Assembly (NCBI RefSeq): GCF_002865645.1
Contig: NW_020194554.1
Coordinates: 558,001 to 622,000 of the forward strand
Length of the DNA stretch: 64,000 bases
Origin: Hyaloscypha bicolor E
Taxonomy: Eukaryota > Ascomycota > Leotiomycetes > Helotiales > Hyaloscyphaceae
Direction: 5' to 3'
Every line of letters starts with the position of its first letter. The first letter of the stretch is position 1. The notes below the pieces were generated by a model, which was not told the DNA's origin, ran no database searches, and was given only the letters and a program-made list of their open reading frames with translations. Below, in pieces: positions 35,475 to 48,960 of this stretch. The translations under genes were made by a program, and so were the position numbers.

Positions 35475-35759
35475 TATCGGTTTACTAGTAATATATAGTA
35501 CTATTATATAGGTATGGAAATACTAGTTATATTAGTTAGTAAAGTTATTATTATTCAGAAGTAAGGATTATAGTATCGTGGTATTAATATGCGATTCCTA
35601 AATCTGCTAAGCCTAAAGGGGTCTAGTCTACTAGTCGAGTTACTAATAGGATGCAAGGTTATATAACTATATCCCATTACCTATATCCCATTACCCATGT
35701 CTCGTATCCCGTATCCCGTAACTATATACGTGACTCCCAAAGAAATAGCTATACTAATA
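35475..35759 (-). repeat. Copia B 5' LTR
   Basis: Starts TATCGG and ends ATACTAATA on the plus strand; carries the CCCGTAT-type heptamer array near 35696-35730. Less mutated than the partner LTR. Confidence 0.9.
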
Positions 35760-37439
35760 ATAATATAAGGCCTAAAAAAGAGGAAATAAGTATTTCTTAA
35801 TTAGTAAAATATTAAGGAATTTCGAAAAAGAAGTTTATTTTAATAATAAAATAATACTAGAAATATTATTATTTGTGCTTATTACTAATATAGCTAGTTA
35901 TAAATAGTATATATTATGGATTCTAGCTATATAGGCAGCTAGATCTAAAATAGTATATAAGAAAAGCAGAAAGATATTATTTAAACTATTATTATAATAT
36001 TAAAGACTTGATTTATTAGTATAATACTAGTAATATAAATAATTCTTAAAGAAAATCTTTATTAGAACTATTAAGATTTAGAAACTTAATATATCTGAAA
36101 TATTAAGATATTAAAGTATTATTTATATATTAAATAAGCCGGCTCTTAAAAAAGAATTACTATAAGCTAACTATAATAATTCTATAAATAAGTATTTTAG
36201 TACTAGTAAAATACTAGAGATTTTCTAAAAAAAAGTACTTCTAGTAAAATATAAAAAAGAATATAAAAGACTATATTAGAACTTGCCTTATATATTAATA
36301 AACTAAAATAAAGAAATATTTATTATATAATATATTTAATTCGTTTTTTTTCTAAATTATAATAAGAAATTATTATAGACTTTATTATAGAACTATTCTC
36401 TTTTAGGTTTTATAATAAAATATATATTTCTATATTTATTATTATTAATAAATATATGAAAATAATATAATATATTCTAATTATTAAGGAGATTTTAGTT
36501 CCTGAGTTAGTAAAGCTATTTATATATTATATTATTAAAAACTTTAATATATTTACAAATATAATTTCTAATAAAGAATCTGTTTTTATAAATAAGTTCT
36601 AATTAAATCTATATTTCTATTTAAAGATTTAATAATAGCTAAATATAGTATTTTATTTATAAACTAATAAATAAATAAAGAATCTAAATTAAATTTTAAA
36701 ATAGTATTTGAGATATTATATTAGCTATTAATAGAATAACTAGATAATAAAGCTTGCTTTTATAGAATTTATATATAATAACTCTATATATTTAATAATA
36801 GGAATTTCTTTATTTTATATATTATACGGATTTTATTCTAGTATTAAACTATATATTAAGAATAATATTTTAGAAAAAAAAGTACTAGTAATATAAGAAA
36901 AAATATAGAGAATTTAAATAGAATAGGAAATACTAGAGAAATAATAATAAAAAGTAATAGATATATAGAAAAAGTATTATAATAAAAAGTATATTAATAA
37001 AGAGTTTAATATATATAATAAAGTTATACTTTATATAAAGAATATTTAATAGCTATAATCTAGTATAAAGCTAGTAAATAAATATCTCGATTTCTTTAAA
37101 GTTCTAGAAATTATAGAAATATATAAATAAATATATTATTTAAAATTATTATTATTATATTAGATTTATAATATTTTCTATATTTCTTTCTTAGAATTGT
37201 AATATCTATAAGCTAGTATTATAGTAGAACTAGAACTAGTTAAGATTAAAAATAAAGAGAAATTTGAGATAGAATTTATTATAGTTTATAAAAAGAATAA
37301 AAAATAAAAGAAGTATTTTATTTATTAGAAGAACTATTTACTAGTAAATAATATATAGAAACTACTAAGTAATCTAGAAAATATAATTCAAGAATTATAA
37401 GAATATTTGGAAAAAAGTAATATTATAATATTATTAGCT

Positions 37440-38851
37440 AAATAAAAATAAAAAAAATAAAAAATAAAAACTTTTATTAGAAAACTATTAAAAACCATAT
37501 ATTTATTTTTAGAAAAGCTATATAAAAATTATTAAAAACTCTAAAAACTTTAATTTTTGTATTTTATAAATATTTTATTCTTATAACTATTCTTTATTAT
37601 TTTTATTATTATTTTTATTAGAATTCTTTCAAGAAATAAATAATAAATTAGCTTATAAAGCTATTAGCTATTAGTAAAAAACGAGAAAGAAATAAGCTTA
37701 CTTAATATTAAAAAATATTAACTATATTATTAAAAGTATTTTATATTTATATTAAACTAATAAGAATTATTTATTTTATTTTTTGAATTATTAGAAGAAT
37801 TTATTAGCCTCAAATAATAGCTATAATATAAGAAGTATATATAATTTAGTATAAAAGAAAAGTAGTAATAGCTTTTTCTTTTTTAAATAAAAATTAGGAA
37901 AAATACTTATATATATTAATAGCTTAAAAAAAGTAATTTAATTATATTATATATATTTAAGGAACTTTAAATAATATTAAAATAGGAAATAAAAGAAGGA
38001 ATTTATAGTTTATAGAATTATATTTTTTATTCTTAGAATAATAATAATTATATATTAAATAATTATTACTTTTAATATAAATAAAATCGGGAAACTTAGT
38101 AATATTCTTATAATATTAAAAATAGTAAAGGCAAATTAAAGATATAAGAGTATTAGTTAAATAAGTAATAATAGGCTAATAAATACTAAAAGAAGTATTT
38201 ATTTTAATAAATAAAGAAATAAAAGAAGAAATTAGAAAGGAATTTAAATAAAGCTTAAATAAAGCCTAAAGGAGCTTAAAGAAACTTAAAAAAGCTTAAA
38301 GAAGGCTTAAAGAAGAAAGGCAAGAGATAAGAAAAAGCTAGATATAGTATTATAGTTAAGAAAAAGAAAAGTTAGTTAATAGAAAAAGAGAGGCATTTTT
38401 ATAATATTTTTTCCCAAATAGTAATTATAAATTCGGAACCGGTTCTATACTAGAAATACCTAGAAAATTCTAAAGAAAGAATTTATAAATAAATTAAAAG
38501 ATTAGATTAATTTTTTTAAGCTTTTAGGCCTATAAAATAATAATTTATTTATAAATAAAGGCTAAATTGGGATTTATAAACTAATTAGAAAACTAAAAGA
38601 GCTTTATATCTAATAATATATATTATACTTATATTACTTTTATAAAAGAGAATTATTAGAAGTAATTTATAAGTTAATTAGATAGAATTAGTAAACTATA
38701 TCCTTAATTCTATTATCTAGTATAATAATAGAGTAATTATAGGAAGTTTTTAGGAAGAACTAGTAGTTAGGAAAGTTTTGAGGAATTATTAATAAAGCTA
38801 TTTATAGTTTTCTTAGGCCTTTTAGGAATAAGAGCCTAGAGAAAAAGTTAA
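37440..38851 (+). other. 3' part of element D, no motif recognised
   Basis: RIP-degraded sequence between the chromodomain and the 3' LTR. A purine-rich run built on AAGCTTAAAGAA words lies at about 38240-38320. Confidence 0.6.
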
Positions 38852-39178
38852 TATAATAGATATATATAATAATATATAGATAGGTATTAGATATTATAAA
38901 TCTAGTTTTCTATTTTAAATAAAGCTTATAATTAGAATTATATAAGTAATTAGAATTATATGAATTATATAGAATTATATTTCCTAGTTAAATAAAGTAC
39001 TTTATAGGCTTAGCTAAATACTAGGAAATATATAGAGAAATGCTTCTAGCTTTAAAAAGAGGTATTAATTAGTCTTTTATTAGAATTAATTCTTGGAATT
39101 AGTTCTATTTATAAGTATTATTTTATAGTTTATTTACCTTAATTATTTATATATTACTTTATTATTATATATTTTATA
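38852..39178 (+). repeat. Element D 3' LTR
   Basis: 327 bp, colinear with 25737-26063 and ending at the TAGTT target duplication. Confidence 0.9.
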
Positions 39179-39183
39179 TAGTT

Positions 39184-39840
39184 TTAAGCCAAAGTTATAC
39201 TAAGATATAATTAGATTAAATAATAATTATTATAATATATAATAATATTCTTAGTTTAATTATATTATATTAAATTTAATTATAATAAACTATATAAATA
39301 TAATATTATATTAGAATTTAAAATATAAAAGTATATAATTTATTTTCGGATTTTAGTTTAATATAATTAATTATTTAAATTTTAAATTTTAATATTAAGT
39401 TTAAGAAATAAAAGAATTATACTTTTATATTAGATTTAAATTATTTAAAGAAATTAAGAAATGAGTTTTAAAGATATTTTAAATAAAGCTTTCTTTTTAT
39501 TTAATTTATAATTAAGATTTATATAATTTTAAATAAATAATATAAAAAGTATAATTAATTTATAAGAGATTAAAAAAGGCTATTTTTAAATAAAATCTAA
39601 TTAACTTATTAATATATTTAAAACTTAAAGCTCGATTTAAATTAAAATAATAATAGCTTAAATTTAAGATTAAAAACGAATTCTAATAAATTAAATTATT
39701 ATTTATAATAATAAAAGTAATTTTAAATAATATTTCTTTAAATTCGTTTTTAATATAATTAGTAATTACTATTACTTTTCTTAAATATTACTTATTTTTC
39801 CTTTATTTTTATTTTATCTTTTATTTAAATTATTTAATTA
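39184..39840. repeat. RIP-degraded repeat related to 48400-48686
   Basis: The part at about 39405-39590 (AGAAATGAGTTTTAAAGATA, then ATTTTAAATAAAGC) matches 48425-48500 and, with a gap, AATAATATAGAAATTATAA near 48644. In turn this resembles the unmutated sequence at about 61120-61175. It is therefore probably a mutated copy of the dispersed repeat family. The rest is unclassified. Confidence 0.55.
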
Positions 39841-42800
39841 AGTTATTTATAAAATATAAGATTATATAAATAACTCTCGTATTTTATATTTTATTACTTA
39901 TATCTCGTATTCTATATCTTATAACTATATATATAACTTCTCAAAGAATAGTTATACTAATATTAGAAACTTTTTAAAAAACGCGAAAAAATAGTACTTT
40001 TCTCTAATTATATATAAATTTCCTAATCCGGCCTAATATTAGATTTCCTAAATATTTTATATATTTATATTATTTCTAAGATTTCAATTATATACTAAAA
40101 GCTATAGTCTTTTATATATAATTTCTCTTTTTATAATATTCTTTTATCTTATATATTTAGTTCCTATTTTATTTATATTTAATTTATTTTTCTATATCTA
40201 ATTATATAATATTTAAGAGTATTTATTAGCTTTAATTTTATTATAGAATTAATAGGATTTAATTCTTTCTTAATCTATTTAATTTCTATAATCTTTTATT
40301 ATTTATATATTTAATAAAGATATATTATATTAATTATTAGATACTTTTCTCGAGTAGTTCCTAATTTTATAAAGCATTTATATAATAATTTTAAATTTAT
40401 ATAAACTATTAATAGCAGTTCTATTTATAGTATTTTATTAATTATAGATTTAACTAAAGCGCCTATATTAAAGCTATAAACTATATTATAAAGTTCTAAA
40501 GCTAGAATACTTCTAGTAATTCTCTTATATTTAGTAAAGAACTAATAAATAATATTAGTATATCTAGTTTTATTTACTAGAACTAGAATATATCCGATTT
40601 AGGAAAAGAGATTTCTATTATTTATAAATAAAGTATTTATAAAAACAATTAAATATAAAAACTTCATTACTAGCTTTATAAATTTTAGTTTTCTAGTAGT
40701 ATTTTCAATTTATTATTAAATATACTTATTAAGTACTTTTATATTAATTTTCGAGAATTTAATAGCTTAAATAGTAATTAATAAGTTATATAAAGCTTCT
40801 AGTTAATAGACTAATATAATATATACTTCTTTAGTATATTAAATAATATATTAGTCCTTAATAGAAAAATCTTAATAAATAGTACTTCTATTATTTAGAA
40901 TAATAATATTTTTTATAAAAACGGTTTAGAGGTTTTTATATTAATATTTCTATATAAAAGTAATTCTAGTAATATTTATATAAATAATATCTTTATTAAA
41001 CTTGAGATTATAATTAGAAATAAGGCATTTATATTTTTTTAACTAAAAACTTAGCTTTTTAGAACTTTAATAACTTTATTTTTATAAAATTATTAGTTCT
41101 AATAAATAGAATATTATTAGTTTAAAAATTAATAATTCTAAAAAATTACTTATTATAGAAGAAATAAAAGTTATAAGTTAACTATTTTATAAAAAGCTTA
41201 TTAATATAATAGAAATAATAAGTTTTAAACTAGTAGTTTCTAGCTTCTAATATATTATATAATAATTTTATAATCTTTAGAATAGAATTATTCTTTAGAT
41301 TTAGTTCTTTAGTAAGATTATTAATTAAATATGAATTTATAAAATATTATATAAATATAATTCTATAATATTTATTATTATAATAATAATATAAAAAATA
41401 ATTCTCTAACTAATATATTAAATAATAGATAATTATATTAATATTATATATTTCTTATTATTATTATAAGTTTAAATAACTAGTTTTAACTTTTTAAATT
41501 CTCTTTCTATATTCTTATTTTTAATCTTATTAATAAACCGGGGATTAAAGATATATATTTCTTTTAATATCTAAGATCTAGAAGTAATCTCAAATATATT
41601 CTTTTCTAGAAAACTAGTAACTTTAACTTAATAAGAGTTCTTATAGAAATTATTATTTATAGAAATACTATAATATCCGGCGTCTTATAAGAATATTCTT
41701 TATTATACTTTAGTAAAATAGCGGGTATAATAAAAGAAATTATATCTGTATTACTTTTAGCTTTATTATAAAGTTTAGAAATAGATTTAGATTCGGGGCT
41801 ATTAATAATAACCTTAATATTTCTTATATAAAAGGGCTTTATAGAAGTTAAATAAAAAGTAGTATTACTATATAGTAGAGCTAATATATAGTTCTCTCTA
41901 TTAATAGCTACTAGCTTATATAGTTTATTTAATTATTAGATTAACTAGTATTTTTTTTATATTATATAAGAATATCCGAATTTAAAAGAAGTTTATAGAT
42001 ATTAGTAATACTAGAACTATTTCGGGTATTTAGGGCATTTATAATCTAGTATCTAGTTTAAAGCTTTTGAATTTCTACTATTACCTTTTTAAATACTATT
42101 AATTATTATAATATAATTAGTAATAAGATATTATATTTAGTTATTTAAAATAAAATACTATAAACTAAAAAGATTAGAATAATACTATTAAGTTTAATAG
42201 AATTATTAATAGCCTTAAAAGCTATTTAGAAAGTAGTATTCTTATTAATTTTATTAATTTTACCTATAATAATAAAATAAATATATTAAATTAGGCTATA
42301 ATAATATTTTATAATTTTATAGAAATAATTTTAATCTTGATTTCTATAGTATTTATAAGCTAAGTAAATTCTTTACTAATAAACTACTTTCTAATATCTA
42401 TTATATTCTAATTAGAAGAGCCTAAATAAGTATTAATCTAATACTACTTTAGGGTATCCTAAGTATATAATATACTAATATTTTAAAGCTATTAGCTAGC
42501 TTAATATTAAATACCTTTATTAATAATATAAAATATAGGCTTATTAGAAATATAGAAAATATTAATAATAATAGAATATTTAAAGCTAATATTATTTCTT
42601 AGATTAAACTTAAATTATTTTAGTAATTATCCGAATTTCTAGTATTACTTATAGTACTTTATAAAGTATTTAAAGGCTTTTATATTAATATTATAGCCTG
42701 CTTATTTTAGTATATTCTAGAGTTTACTAATAAATAAATAACTAAAATAGTAATACAGATATTATAATTCGATTTCTATAAGAAAATAAAAATTATAAAT

Positions 42801-45064
42801 AAAGAATTCGGAAAAAAAGCTTTATAATATAGTATTTTAAAGCAGAAAAAAGTATTTAAAATATTATATTATAAATATAAAGCATCTAGTAAAAGTAATA
42901 AAATAATTAGTAAAATTATTAAAATAGACTTTTAGCTTATTTATATTAATTAAACTAAATAGAAATAAAGTCTTTATAAATATAATATAAAATTATATTT
43001 ATCTAATTAATATTCTTATTATTATAGATCTAATAAAGAATATAAATTTAATACTAAACTAGATATTAACTTGTTTTTAGTAGTTTTATTAAGTTTAATA
43101 CTATTATTAGTTTACTATAAAGCTTGGAATTAGTTAGAATTAGTAATTAAAAATCTAGAAGCTCTAGTATTAATTATAATTCTATAAAAATAATAAGTAT
43201 TATATTTTAATATATTATTAATTATAAATATCTAGATATATTTTATTTATTTAATAAGTTCCAAAATATAGTTTTTATTTATTATTTAATATATTAAAGA
43301 AAGAGAAATAAGGTTATTTATAAAAGTATTAGTTATAGAAATAATAGAAGCAAAAGCTATAGAAATAGCTAGAAAGCTTTTAATAGAAATAAAATAAAAA
43401 TTAGAATAATATTTCTTTCTTTTATTTATTTCTATTAATAAGGCTTTAAAAGTCTTATTTACTAGTTTATTTTTATTACTTTTATTATTTTCTTTTTTTT
43501 TTAAATTTAGTAATATATTATATATAAGTATTATTAAAGTATTTATTAAAATTATAAATATTTCGAAATCTAAATTAGTAAATATTTCTATTCTTAAATC
43601 GAGCTTTTTTAGTTTCTTATTTCTCTAGTATATATTTCTATAAATAGTATTTGAGTTTCTTATATATAAAATATAACTTTAAAGTAAAATTACTATAATT
43701 ATAGGACTTGAAATAGTTATTATAGATTCCGAAATTATAGCTAGATTCGTATTAATAATTTCCGAGTAAATAATAGCTTAGAAGGTTTTAAGAATAATAT
43801 TATTAATTAATAAAGTAAATTTTAATAGTAGTTTATTACTTCTTTTATAAGTAGTAATAGATAATTAGAGCTTATTAATAAGCTATCCGAAATTATTAGA
43901 AAAGTTCGAGATTATATATTAGTATATTAGTAAGCTTTAATAAAAAGTAATAATTTTATTATATAGGAATTTAATATTTTATAAAATAAAAGTAAAGCTA
44001 TATTATAATTTATATAAATTATTAATTAGTATTTAGATAAGCTCAAATATTATTTTTTTAGAGTCTTTTACTATTATAGTTATTAAGGTAATAGTATTTT
44101 ATTTATCTAGACTTTAATAATAGAAACTAGAGTCTTTAAAAAACTATAAATATTTATATAAGCTTCTTTATATATATAGCTCGAGAGCTAGTTATTATAG
44201 AAATAGTTTTATACTAGTTTCTTTAATATAATAGAAAAAGCTCTTATTAGTATCTTTTCTAGAAGCTTTATATATTAGTAAATATTAAAGAAAATAGTAG
44301 ATTTACAATTAAAACTACTATTAGTTCTATTATATTTCTATATTTTAAAGTATATTTTTACTATTTCTCTAATAAACTTCCTAGTAATAATAATAGGTAT
44401 TAATTAATAGAAGTTTGGGTTTAGTAATAATACTAGTAATAATAAAAATAAAAGTAATAAATAGCCTTAATTTAAAAAAGGTAAATAAATAACTTAATTT
44501 CTTAACTAAAAGTATTTAGTTTTCTTATATCTAGTTTTATTTAAAATAAAATAAACTAATATAATAGATTCCTAAACAAGATTTATTTTAATTAGATTAT
44601 TATTAATAATATTAGCTTTATTTTATATATTCTTTATTTTCTTTTAAATAAGATTAATAAAAAATTATATAATAGTAGGGTTTCTATAATTCTATTTAAT
44701 ATAAATATTATTATACTAAAGTTAGGCTTAAAGATTTTATACAAATATATAATTAATTAGACTATATATTATAGTATTAAAGTTTTTAAAGTTATTTTAA
44801 AATAAATCTTATAAATTATTATTATTTTTCTTATATAAAATATACTAATATATTTTAATAATTAGATATTTCTAAAAATTAGTCTTTATTATAGTTATTA
44901 GATTAATATTATTCTTTTATTTCTTAATTAGCTTTTTTCTCTTATTAGTATTTATATTAAATTGAATTCAGATTCTTTCTAATATATATATATATAGTTT
45001 ATAATAAAAGAAATTCAAAAGTAAAATAATTTATAATAGGTTTATAGAAAGGGTTTAATAATAA

Positions 45065-45240
45065 AGATATCTAGATATCTAGATATCTAATTTAGATATT
45101 AGATATTTAGTTCAGATATCTAATTTAGATATTAGATATCTAGTTTAGATATTTAATTAAGATACCAGATATCTAGTTTAGATATCTAGTTAAAATATTA
45201 GATATCTGATTTAGATATTAGATATCTAGATATTTAATAA
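45065..45240. repeat. AGATATCTAGTTT-type repeat array in the copia C leader
   Basis: About 170 bp of imperfect tandem words of the type TTTAGATATTAGATATCTAG, containing many GATATC palindromes. The equivalent leader position in copy B (about 34856-34905) has only two or three such words. Confidence 0.8.
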
Positions 45241-45711
45241 AAGTATTAAAATATATATTTTACTTTTAAATATTTTATTCTTAAATATCTTATTTATAAT
45301 AAGAAATTTAGAAAGTAAAATATTATAATTCCGGAAATATCTAAAGCTTAAAGAACTTGATTTAATAGTAAAATTAAAGCAGTAGTTAAAGAGCTTTAAG
45401 AATATATATAAGATATATATTTCGAAAAAGAGTTCTATAAGTAAAAAGAATAGTTTTTAAGAAAGTAGTTTTAGGGCTAAAAAAATTATTTTTAAAGAAT
45501 AATAAAAGTTAAATAGATAAATAATTAAATAGCTAACTATTTATTAATTAGTAAAAGCTAGTTATCTTTTTTATAGGCTATTAAATACTTTTATAAAGTT
45601 AATAAATAGTTCCTCTCTTTAATATAAAATAGACTAGATTTGTTTTAGGCTATTAAATACTTTTAGAACTAATTTAAAATCTTTTCTAATTTATAAATAC
45701 TAACTAATTAG

Positions 45712-46000
45712 TATTAGTTTACTAGTAATATATAGTATTATTATATAAATATAGAAATACAAGTTATATTAATTAGTAAAGTTATTATTATTTAGAAATA
45801 GGAATTATAATATTATAATATTAATATATAATCTCTAAATTTACTAAGCCTAAAGAAATTTAGTTTATTAGTTAAGTTACTTATAGAATATAAAATTATA
45901 TAACTATATCCCGTATTTTATATTCTATTACTTATATCTTATATTTTATATTTTATAATTATATATATAACTTTTTTAAAAAAAAATAGCTATATTAATA
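45712..46000 (-). repeat. Copia C 5' LTR
   Basis: 289 bp, starting TATTAG and ending ATATTAATA on the plus strand; colinear with the other copia LTRs but strongly mutated. Confidence 0.9.
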
Positions 46001-48681
46001 GTTTTATTACTTTTTACTATAAATAATAGCTTATATAACTATTATTAAATAATCTTAAAAGCGAAATAAAAGTATAAAGCTTATATAAATTTATTTTATA
46101 ATACTTTTATTTAAGTAAATTATTATTAAAAATTATTTAAGTTTTTACTTTTTCTTTTTAAAAAAAACAAGATTTATTCGAGTATAAATCTTTATTCTAT
46201 TTTATTTTACTAGAAATAAAATCGAGAGATAAAGTATTTATTATAAAGACTTAAATAATATTTCTTATATATCTAATATTTCTTCTAATTAATTAATATT
46301 AAAAAGAAATAGTATTTAGTTTAAGAAATTAGATTTGAGCTTAAATATAAATTAAAGTTATAATCTTAACTTATAATAATAGAAAGTCTTTTATTTTAAA
46401 GCTATTTTATAATAAGATTAGAAGCTTATAAAAAAATAAAAATAAAAATATATATATAAGAGTTATTATTTATTATTTAATTAATAATAGACCTAATTAA
46501 AGTAATTAGAATATATAATATATTATTACTATAATTCTTAACTAATACTAGATTATAAAATTATAATTTAATATATATATTTATTATTCTTATATTTTAT
46601 ATTATTTTATAAGTTTTTAAGAAATTTCTTTAATATAATTCTAATATTCTAGTATTTTTTAATGTATTTATATTTATATAATTTATATTAAAGCTTTTTT
46701 ATTATAAGCTTTTAATTCTAATAGCTTTATATTAATAGTATTTTATTAAATTACTATTTATATAATTAACTAAATACTTTAATGAAATATTTAATAAGGC
46801 TATATTTATATAATATAGCTTATTTTAGTATTAAAAAGCTTTTATTTATATAAATTATTATTATAAAATTTCTAAAATTTCTTTTTATAATTAAATAAAA
46901 CTAAAGTAATATTTTTTAATTTCTTATTATATTATATTTAAATAATAAAGTATTAGTAATACATAAGGTTTATTTTAATTAATATAATATAGATATAATA
47001 ATAAGCTTAATAATTATTCTTATATTACTTTTAATTTTAATTATAATAGCTAATTCTAAAAGAAATATATTTTCTAATAACTTATTTACTAATATTATAT
47101 TATAAGTTTAATATTATAATTCTATAAATTAGATAATTTACTAATAATAATAAGTATATAAGCTTTTAGTATTATTTAATTAAGATTTCGTAAATTATTT
47201 CCTAAGTTAATTTATAAGCTAACTTAATAGTATTATATTTATAACCGGGCTATTAGATATTTCTATAGTTATTATTATAATTATAAGAGTTAAGAGTTAT
47301 AAAATTTTTAAAAAAAAACTAAATTCTTAAATATATTATTAAATCTTATTATTAAAATTATTTAAGTATTTTATTAAAAATAGTTATATTAATTATTATC
47401 AAAGTAATAACTTTCTATTTATATCTAAAATACTAGTTTTTTATTTTATTATATAATTCGGTTTTATAGCTAAAGGAACTATTTTTTTAACTTTTAAATT
47501 AATTATTTATATATAATATATTTAGGAGAAAATATATATAACTAAAAATAGAAAGTTAGTATTAGTTTTATAATTATAGAAAGGCTATTCTAATATTAAC
47601 TAGATTTTTACTTCTTTTATTTTTAGTATTTATAAATTAAATATATAAGCTTTATATCTGCTTTCCAAAAATTCTTCTAGTAACCTAAAATTATAAATAT
47701 TAATAGAAATACTAGTAGCGATAGTTAGGTATATACTTTAATTTATTAGCTTAATAGAAATATACTAGCTTATATAAATTATCTAATTTATAATTACTTT
47801 TATAATAATAAATATAAAAGCTTTTATTTATTAAATATCTTAATTATCTAATATTTTCTAATTAATTAATAATAAATCTAATATAATATTAAATAAATAT
47901 AAAATAAATTAGCTTATATTAAAGTCTAAAAAAATAACTTTTAAGTTTAAAAATCTTATTAAGCTATAGTAACTAATAACTATTACGAGTTTAAATAATT
48001 ATTAGAATAAAGAAAATAATTATAAGGAAATTAAAGAATAAAATTTTATTTTTAATAAATATTATAAGTTAGAAATCTTATATAAATAAATAGAAATAGA
48101 ATATAAATAATTAATTTCTCTTATAACTATAATTAATAGTATAATAAATATTTTACTAATACATTTAGACTCGAATATAGAAAATACATTTCTATAAATA
48201 TTAAAATTTAAAGCTAATAAAATAATATAATAAGTTTTTATTATTTTAAATCTAAAAGTTCGGTTTTTATTATTTTAGAGTTTAAAAAGCCGGTTTTAGT
48301 TATTTACTATTTATAGTATTAGTTTTCTTTAATAATTATATTAGAAATAATTATAATATAAAAACTTTTATAATATTCTAGAAAATATATATTCTAAATA
48401 CTTGAATTAAACAATTTATAAAAGTTAAGAAATGAGTTTTGAGAGTATTTTAAATAAAGCTTTTCTTTTAATTCACTTATATTTATAATTAACTAGATTA
48501 TATAGAATTATATTAGGGGAGCTAAATTAGTTCTTTATAAATCCTTAATAACAGAATAGAGAAATAAGAATAAATACTATTATAAAAAGCAGTTATATTA
48601 TAGTTATTTAGGATTTGGGTTATTTCAGATATAAATAATATAGAAATTATAACTCATTTATAAAAGATTAGAAAAGATTCT
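46001..48681. other. RIP-degraded sequence, unclassified
   Basis: 2.7 kb of AT-rich, CA/TG-poor DNA with stops in all frames. I could not recognise a retrotransposon domain. Its last 280 bp resemble 39405-39590 and the dispersed repeat at 61120-61175, so it is probably the left part of the repeat that element E entered. Confidence 0.6.
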
Positions 48682-48686
48682 CGAAA

Positions 48687-48960
48687 TATAATATATATAG
48701 AATTATATATAACTTAAAGATATATAATAAACCTCGAATATTATAGGTATTAATTAGGGAAATCGGTAGCCCTTTAATATTATAACTAATTACTATTTAT
48801 ATTATAAATATTAGACTTATAAATTACTAATTATATATATATTATTAGAGCTTTCTATTTAGAAAAGACTTCCCTAAATCTTATTAAGAAAAATAGAAAT
48901 TAGTTTTGTAATTTATTAATTTATTCTATTATTTTATTACCTATTAATAAATATCTTATA
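48687..48960 (+). repeat. Element E 5' LTR
   Basis: Fully RIP-mutated counterpart of 55866-56163, ending CTTATA. Confidence 0.9.

Larger units (their letters stand above)
29381..35759 (-). mobile_element. Ty1/copia retrotransposon copy B, nested in element D
   Basis: LTRs of 285 bp each (29381-29665 and 35475-35759) and target duplication ATAAT at 29376-29380 and 35760-35764. It is oriented opposite to its host element. The RT motif KVIKLLYGIPEA is preserved on the minus strand near 30934-30994, followed by TNNTLF, the mutated form of TDDT, near 30815. An open minus-strand stretch at 33241-33510 corresponds to the Gag region seen in copy A near 4240-4510. It is RIP-mutated but less severely than the core of copy A or C, with more remaining CA/TG. 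Confidence 0.9.
25737..39178 (+). mobile_element. Ty3/gypsy chromovirus-type LTR retrotransposon D, RIP-degraded, with copia B nested
   Basis: LTRs of equal length (327 bp; 25737-26063 and 38852-39178) and target duplication TAGTT at 25732-25736 and 39179-39183. Without copia B and its duplicated target it is about 7.06 kb. Plus-strand order: Gag with a CCHC knuckle at 27239-27280; RT with YIKLDLKNIYY near 28228 (family YxKLDLKDAYH) and YLNNILIY near 28430 (family YLDDILI); RNase H near 28870-28930; an RT-to-integrase linker interrupted by copia B at 29381. Integrase resumes after 35759, and a degraded chromodomain lies at about 37260-37430 (family EVExILD..YxVKWKGY..TWEPxxxL). Asp to Asn, Cys/His to Tyr and Trp to stop changes throughout are what RIP produces. 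No protein is made. Confidence 0.9.
39841..46000 (-). mobile_element. Ty1/copia retrotransposon copy C, 3' LTR truncated
   Basis: Colinear with copies A and B over the whole interior, and the most strongly RIP-mutated of the three. The right (5') LTR is complete at 45712-46000. The left (3') LTR is recognisable only from about 39841, beginning within the segment equivalent to 29564 onward in copy B, so its outer part is deleted or beyond recognition. No target duplication could be found. Confidence 0.85.
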
